The notes beneath the pieces were generated by a model. That model was not told where the DNA came from. It did not search any database and saw only the letters and a program-made list of their open reading frames with translations. From positions 12,621 to 43,585 of the IMG/VR virus record IMGVR_UViG_3300000101_000036: a stretch of DNA of 30,965 nucleotides. One strand, written 5' to 3'. The position numbers and the translations under genes were made by a program. This document shows, piece after piece, positions 26,516 through 30,965 of the stretch. This DNA is from a virus. Position 1 is the stretch's first letter. Every line of letters begins with the position of its first letter.

Positions 26516-26887
26516 CTACTTAAGTGTCAGTAAATAAGACAGTTTGTTGATTTGTGCCAACATTTCGTCTTTAATGTTTAGTAGATCTGTATCTTTTGGG
26601 TTTATTTCCATTTGGTGTAGACTACCCCTTACGGTCTTAATCATTCCAAGTACGTCAACGTCAGAAAGGTTTTGAATAGATATATGTGTTTCTTCCTCTT
26701 CTAATTTAAATCTACCGTAAATACCCATTGCAATTTCAACGAAACTATCAATTAAACCATCTAACACATTATACGTTTCTCCAAACGACACATGTTTTGC
26801 ATGACTCTTAGTTTGCCAATGTAGTACCTTAAGTTGTGATTGTAATTCAAGAAAGAATTTTATATTACCACTCAACCTCATTTTCAT
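26516..26887 (-). CDS. Dps/ferritin-like small protein (123 aa)
   Basis: The N-terminal half, LKVLHWQTKSHAKHVSFGET followed by YNVLDGLIDSFVEIAMG, resembles the first helices of Dps proteins (HW..K....H......DELID...E). H32, D47 and E51 keep the exact 15- and 4-residue spacing of the Dps ferroxidase ligands; the first ligand candidate H23, in the HW pair, is nine rather than 12 residues before H32. The rest is helical, ending LAQINKLSYLLTLK. At 123 residues it is shorter than bacterial Dps (about 150-165). Starts at 26887 or 26881 are both possible. The gene overlaps the upstream coding frame by 17-23 bases. Ferritin-like fold is inferred, iron or DNA binding unproven. Confidence 0.72.
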   Translation of the reverse strand: MKMRLSGNIKFFLELQSQLKVLHWQTKSHAKHVSFGETYNVLDGLIDSFVEIAMGIYGRFKLEEEETHISIQNLSDVDVLGMIKTVRGSLHQMEINPKDTDLLNIKDEMLAQINKLSYLLTLK

Positions 26888-27518
26888 CCGGTTTTTCTTG
26901 ATTAAATGAATCTCTCATTTCACCTGGATTATAATCCGAAACATCTTGTTTAGTTATAACGTACTCATTTTTACCACTCGCCTTCATATCAAGTTGTTTC
27001 TGAGAGAAAAAATCTGAAGGATTTTGATTAAACGGATATGAATCCAAAGACCTCATTTCAAGTCTTTCAACCGGAGTAGGTTCTTTCATATCTTCAACTT
27101 TAGATTCTAAACTATCTATTTTGGTTATTACGTTATCCATTTGAGATAATTTACTTTCTAAATCATCTAATTTAGAGAAGAGATCCCCCATTTTACCCAT
27201 AACTTGGTCATTATCACTCTTAGAAGAGTCTAAGTCATTTTTAATATTTTGAGTCATGTTAACGAGATCTGTAATATCAACTTCTTCAACATCTACGTCA
27301 CCCTCAGGTTCTTCCGCGGAAACGTCATCTACAGGTACATCACCTGGCTCCTCAGGAATATCGTCAACAGGAATATCATCTACGGGTGCATCACCAACAG
27401 GTTCTTCCGCAGGAATATCTTCTATCGGTTCTTCTTGTTCTTGTATTAATTTCTTACCGTACTTATTAATACTACGGTATCTCATTAATTCTTCGTGTAG
27501 TTGTTTTTCTAAATTCAT
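26865..27518 (-). CDS. Acidic coiled-coil protein (217 aa)
   Basis: No family is recognised. After a basic N-terminus (MNLEKQLHEELMRYRSINKY) comes a low-complexity acidic region near residues 30-80 with imperfect repeats of the form PVDDIPVDDIPEEPGDVPVD. A predicted coiled coil of about residues 85-145 follows, with heptads such as LFSKLDDLESKLSQMDNVI. A more conserved-looking C-terminal part (LEMRSLDSYPFNQNPSDFF) ends the chain. Acidic coiled-coil proteins of this size in T4-like phages include capsid-core or assembly chaperone proteins, but no motif ties it to one. It starts three bases after the 67-aa gene. Confidence 0.75.
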   Translation of the reverse strand: MNLEKQLHEELMRYRSINKYGKKLIQEQEEPIEDIPAEEPVGDAPVDDIPVDDIPEEPGDVPVDDVSAEEPEGDVDVEEVDITDLVNMTQNIKNDLDSSKSDNDQVMGKMGDLFSKLDDLESKLSQMDNVITKIDSLESKVEDMKEPTPVERLEMRSLDSYPFNQNPSDFFSQKQLDMKASGKNEYVITKQDVSDYNPGEMRDSFNQEKPDENEVEW

Positions 27519-27521
27519 CTT

Positions 27522-27725
27522 TTAATCTCTTAATAATTGTCTACCGTCTTCGGTAATGTATTTTTTATTAATTCTCTCTACGAGACCATCTTTACTTTTG
27601 ATTGTATAACATTCACCTGTGTTCATATCACACACTTCTTGTTCCGTTCCCTCCTCATTAAGGTTCTTAACTGTCTTATTTCTTAAAAAACCATCAATTG
27701 CCGATCCTATTTTGATATTGCTCAT
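27522..27725 (-). CDS. Small hypothetical protein with CxxxxGEC motif (67 aa)
   Basis: This short but convincing reading frame starts MSNIKIGSAIDGFLRNKTVK. Its core is EQEVCDMNTGECYTIKSKDG, with two Cys seven residues apart that could form a disulphide or bind metal with other residues, followed by a charged C-terminus (KYITEDGRQLLRD). It is spaced three bases from the next gene and 46 bases from the large upstream gene, so it is probably translated with both. No function can be given. Confidence 0.7.
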   Translation of the reverse strand: MSNIKIGSAIDGFLRNKTVKNLNEEGTEQEVCDMNTGECYTIKSKDGLVERINKKYITEDGRQLLRD

Positions 27726-27771
27726 AATATTCTTTTTATTATAAATATCAAGTTTTTACTAATTGTCCTCT

Positions 27772-30700
27772 TTATCGTATATTAAAATAAATAACGTCCC
27801 CTTCTTGTAGTTTTAAATCCTTCATTAACTGTTTAGATAACGCCATTCCACTATAAACTTTCTTATCACCGATCATTAAGGTAGACCCCCCTTCATCTGC
27901 GGGTCCCGTTATTTGTCTTGTCCCTTCAGTACTATCTAATACAGAAGAACTCACGATGGTTTTAGTTATACCGTTTTTTGGGTTTTTGAAATCTGTTGAA
28001 GATGCGGTAAGTAGATAATCAGACACTTGTGATGGTGTAGTATTATTTTTCTTGGTCAAATATGGAGAATAAAAATTTAATCTGTAAAAGTTATTACTGG
28101 ATTGATTTATCTCTGTAAAAGGTACTTTACTTGGTTTAACCGTAATTTCAGAGGAAACCTGTGTAGGTAAAGACATATTTAAATTGGTTGGTCCATCGAA
28201 TTTACTTACAACCGTTCTAAACCAAATTTTATTCTGATATTTTACTTTCTGTATTGATTGGATATTCTTATACCCATTAAATGGTACTCCCAAATTGGTT
28301 ATCCCACTTTCTTTGAGTAGTTCTTCTCCCTCTATAATGTTACCTCCCCTATCGGTTTTGAAATTACCGTCAGGTGTTGATATTATTTCTGAAGTATCAT
28401 TTTTAGTTTCTGACTTAATCTTAGCCAATGCGCTTTTCATTATTTTATCATACATAACTCTATATGATGCGGTAAATGATTCTTTTGGGTCGGGTAAACT
28501 TGCACTTGGCATTCTAACCCCTTTAAAGTTTGTTCGTATAGTGTTATTTTCAATTGTATGAGATACCTCGACAATCCAATATGCCCCTTCAAATAAAGGA
28601 ACATTTTTAAGTTGGAAGTACATTGTAGGTTGTATCATTACGTTACCCATACATTCCACCGTACATTCATAAGATCTTACTTTATAAATGTCATATAGGT
28701 TAGTACTAACTTGTGCTACTCCCGATCCTGATTCCGATCTTGCAGTGTTTTCTAACGCAACATTACTCTCAAAAGTCTCTTTGAATTGTGATTGATCTAA
28801 ACTTATAGATTTAAATATACCTTGATTTTGATCACCGAAACTAACCTCAAACGCAACCACTTTGTTAGAATCTTTAAAATTTTTCTGTTCAAAGTAGTTT
28901 GGGTCGGTTATTAGTACGGGATTGTTATTCACATCACCCACATTAAATGTGTCGTTCTTGTATTTGTAGTCGTTACTAATAGTCGACGTATCAATATGAG
29001 ATGATGGTTTACCAACATACTGAACAATCATTTTAGGTGTAGAGTGTTCAACATCAACATCTAAAAATTTACCAAACAATAGTGACGCGACTTCTTCTGA
29101 TTTTTTAATCTTAGTTTTACCCGATTGATTACCATAAAAATTAACGTATGCGGGAAGTGGTCTAAAATCTAAGTTATTCCTTGATAACATTTGGGAAATA
29201 ACATTATATAATTTTAAATTTTGACTTTCCGCCAATTCAAATACCTGAAGTCTTTTTACGTCGTAGAATAAATCGTTACCAATATCTTTATTCGCCTTGT
29301 CCAAAAATAAGAACTCTTCCATTAGTAGTCTTTGTCCTATTGAATTTCCTGAAGACCATCTATCATTAAAGAGTTTAAACATACTGTATGTTTCCAATTT
29401 TAGTGGGTCCATACCAAACGTCCTCAACACACCCAAATTATTGTTATTGTCTTTAGTCCTTTTTAATTGTGGGAATTGGTTTAATAGTTTATTTGTAAAA
29501 GAATTAAACCTTTTTTCAAATGGTTCTACAATTTCGTCTCTTAAATAATTAGAAAATTCAACCTTGCTAATGTTACCTCCGTTTTTTCTATAACCCGCAT
29601 ATATTTGAATTATTGACCTATAGTGTAGTATGTTATCCTCATTAAGTATCATATCACTTGTTGAGAAAAATTCCGAGTAATATCCGTCCATATCCTCTCC
29701 AAGATACAATTCAATATATTTTGAGTTGTTTGTTAGTTGTGACGATTCATAACCTATATCGTATGTTCTATTACTAAATCCAGTATATAACCTAATTGCG
29801 TTTAGATTTAACTCTTTAGGGTTTGATAATGTTAGTTGTACTAAATTCTTATCGTCAACCAATTCTTTTGTAACGTATACTTGTTGTTCTATCTGTCTAC
29901 TAGTGATTAGTCTTAAATGATGTTCAATATTTGTTAAGTTATCATCGTCCTTCTTTTCTACCGTAACCAAGTCATGTAATAAATCTTGGAATTTGTCATA
30001 TTGTACAGTTTCAAACTGTTTATTAACTTGGAAAGTATCAACCTTTTCACTTGAAAATTTAATAAATGCATCCTCAAACTCATTTAGTATTGATGGAGAG
30101 AATGTTGCGATAAGGTCTATAACTTTCTTGTTGTTACCACTTATTACGCTATTCTGCCTAACCTCCCCATTATTGTTTTTACTTACGTATTGGTTATATG
30201 GTGGAAATGTTACACCACTGAACGCAAACTCTTCACCATGTATAAAACTCCAATCAACATTAAAATTATATTGTTCTGTTATGTTATAGTCTGTAGAGTA
30301 TGGATTATAGAAATTATCCTCATTTCCTCCTGTTCTTAACATGGTACCATGAGACGGTAAAATGGTATATCTTTTCTCACCTCCCACAAACTTACTATTA
30401 TCTACAAATGAGTTGTAGTATTTTTTCCCATTTTTATTGAATGGGTGTATATACATTATCTCATTTGTAATTGCATTATTGAAAGAGGTTGTTGTTGTGT
30501 CGTTCACGTTAAAATGTAGATACCCATTTATAACTTGGTGAAATATCCCCGAGTAATATGGATTTATACCTATATCGGTTTGGTTACTTTTCGTTATTCC
30601 TGAGTAAGTTATGTTTTGATTGTTATCAAAATACTCAGAACCATTTATAGATGTCTCCACCCCATTTAATATATCAACACCATCCAATACGTATGTTTTA

Positions 30701-30965
30701 TATCTATGGTAAATTGATCCCCACTTCACCATAAGGTGATATGGTATAAAGTGTGTCGAACTTATCTCTTTAAATATGTTTGACATTCTTGTTTTCTTAC
30801 CACTTTTTAACTCAATCTCCATATCTAAATCATGATACGGTAATGAATTTAGGAGTAAGTAAGCGGACGATTTATATTTACCCGAACTATTGGTATTATG
30901 AAAATCATTAAATAGTGCCTTATGAAAATAAGGGGTATTAATCATTGAACTTAGGTTCTCTTTAA
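27772..30965 (-). CDS. Large virion protein, baseplate hub-like C-terminus (5' end beyond window)
   Basis: The frame is open through the right window edge. The first ATG is at 30945 (MINTPYFHKALFNDF), but the sequence before it is coding-like and stop-free, so I treat the gene as truncated at its 5' end, with at least 1057 residues visible. Near residues 780-830 it has CMGNVMIQPTMYFQLKN followed by GAYWIVEVSHTIENNTIRT. This recalls the C-terminal strand-exchange region of hub proteins of the gp27/gpD type (GN...QPG...L...G.Y.V..V.H.I....T). The last 35 residues (GDKKVYSGMALSKQLMKDL, then LQEGDVIYFNIR) could be a small double-psi-type barrel. Hub identity is an inference; a large structural protein is likely. 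Confidence 0.8.
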   Translation of the reverse strand, partial: KENLSSMINTPYFHKALFNDFHNTNSSGKYKSSAYLLLNSLPYHDLDMEIELKSGKKTRMSNIFKEISSTHFIPYHLMVKWGSIYHRYKTYVLDGVDILNGVETSINGSEYFDNNQNITYSGITKSNQTDIGINPYYSGIFHQVINGYLHFNVNDTTTTSFNNAITNEIMYIHPFNKNGKKYYNSFVDNSKFVGGEKRYTILPSHGTMLRTGGNEDNFYNPYSTDYNITEQYNFNVDWSFIHGEEFAFSGVTFPPYNQYVSKNNNGEVRQNSVISGNNKKVIDLIATFSPSILNEFEDAFIKFSSEKVDTFQVNKQFETVQYDKFQDLLHDLVTVEKKDDDNLTNIEHHLRLITSRQIEQQVYVTKELVDDKNLVQLTLSNPKELNLNAIRLYTGFSNRTYDIGYESSQLTNNSKYIELYLGEDMDGYYSEFFSTSDMILNEDNILHYRSIIQIYAGYRKNGGNISKVEFSNYLRDEIVEPFEKRFNSFTNKLLNQFPQLKRTKDNNNNLGVLRTFGMDPLKLETYSMFKLFNDRWSSGNSIGQRLLMEEFLFLDKANKDIGNDLFYDVKRLQVFELAESQNLKLYNVISQMLSRNNLDFRPLPAYVNFYGNQSGKTKIKKSEEVASLLFGKFLDVDVEHSTPKMIVQYVGKPSSHIDTSTISNDYKYKNDTFNVGDVNNNPVLITDPNYFEQKNFKDSNKVVAFEVSFGDQNQGIFKSISLDQSQFKETFESNVALENTARSESGSGVAQVSTNLYDIYKVRSYECTVECMGNVMIQPTMYFQLKNVPLFEGAYWIVEVSHTIENNTIRTNFKGVRMPSASLPDPKESFTASYRVMYDKIMKSALAKIKSETKNDTSEIISTPDGNFKTDRGGNIIEGEELLKESGITNLGVPFNGYKNIQSIQKVKYQNKIWFRTVVSKFDGPTNLNMSLPTQVSSEITVKPSKVPFTEINQSSNNFYRLNFYSPYLTKKNNTTPSQVSDYLLTASSTDFKNPKNGITKTIVSSSVLDSTEGTRQITGPADEGGSTLMIGDKKVYSGMALSKQLMKDLKLQEGDVIYFNIR

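Overview
The window looks like part of the genome of a T4-like, contractile-tailed phage with an AT-rich genome. Every supportable gene lies on the minus strand, so gene order below runs from high to low coordinates. The T4-type core genes are clear: single-strand binding protein (gp32), UvsX recombinase, RNase H-type 5' nuclease, gp41 helicase, class I ribonucleotide reductase (NrdB, NrdA), and baseplate wedge proteins gp25 and gp6. Start codons follow A/T-rich leaders with almost no Shine-Dalgarno sequences. This, with the divergent T4-like core, suggests a Bacteroidota (flavobacterial-type, probably aquatic) host. The host is an inference, not something read from the sequence.

Layout in transcription order. 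(1) The right edge holds a large virion-type protein that is open at its 5' end, followed by three small genes: a 67-residue protein with a Cys motif, an acidic coiled-coil protein of 217 residues, and a 123-residue protein with Dps/ferritin-like residue spacing. This block ends at a hairpin terminator (26461-26489). (2) Next is a DNA-metabolism block: gp32, a striking GC-rich structured intergenic RNA candidate (25481-25559), uvsX, the 5' nuclease, a 150-residue protein built on an internal duplication, gp41, nrdB and nrdA. It ends at a second strong terminator (18063-18085). (3) Then comes a tail/baseplate block: gp25, gp6, a 1294-residue protein in the gp7 position, four further virion proteins of 581, 315, 305 and 304 residues, and a giant protein of more than 2415 residues that runs off the left edge. 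Genes in this block mostly abut or overlap by 1-4 bases, which suggests translational coupling.

The giant protein is the most unusual item. Its N-terminal part carries motifs that recall the P2 gpI / wedge class. Its C-terminal part is a Thr-Pro-rich array with at least 18 copies of a Cys-Asp-Phe-Asp-x-Asp-x-Asp unit. The Thr-Pro linkers between units grow from about 23-29 residues to 51-61 residues along the chain. The long plus-strand Val-Gly ORF over this region is only the antisense of the array.

How the genes work together: the middle block supplies dNTPs (NrdAB) and the replication/recombination machinery (gp41, gp32, UvsX, 5' nuclease). The left block builds the baseplate and distal tail structures that contact the host. 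There is no gene-free stretch above 300 bases. I saw no tRNA, CRISPR array, integrase, transposase or insertion sequence.
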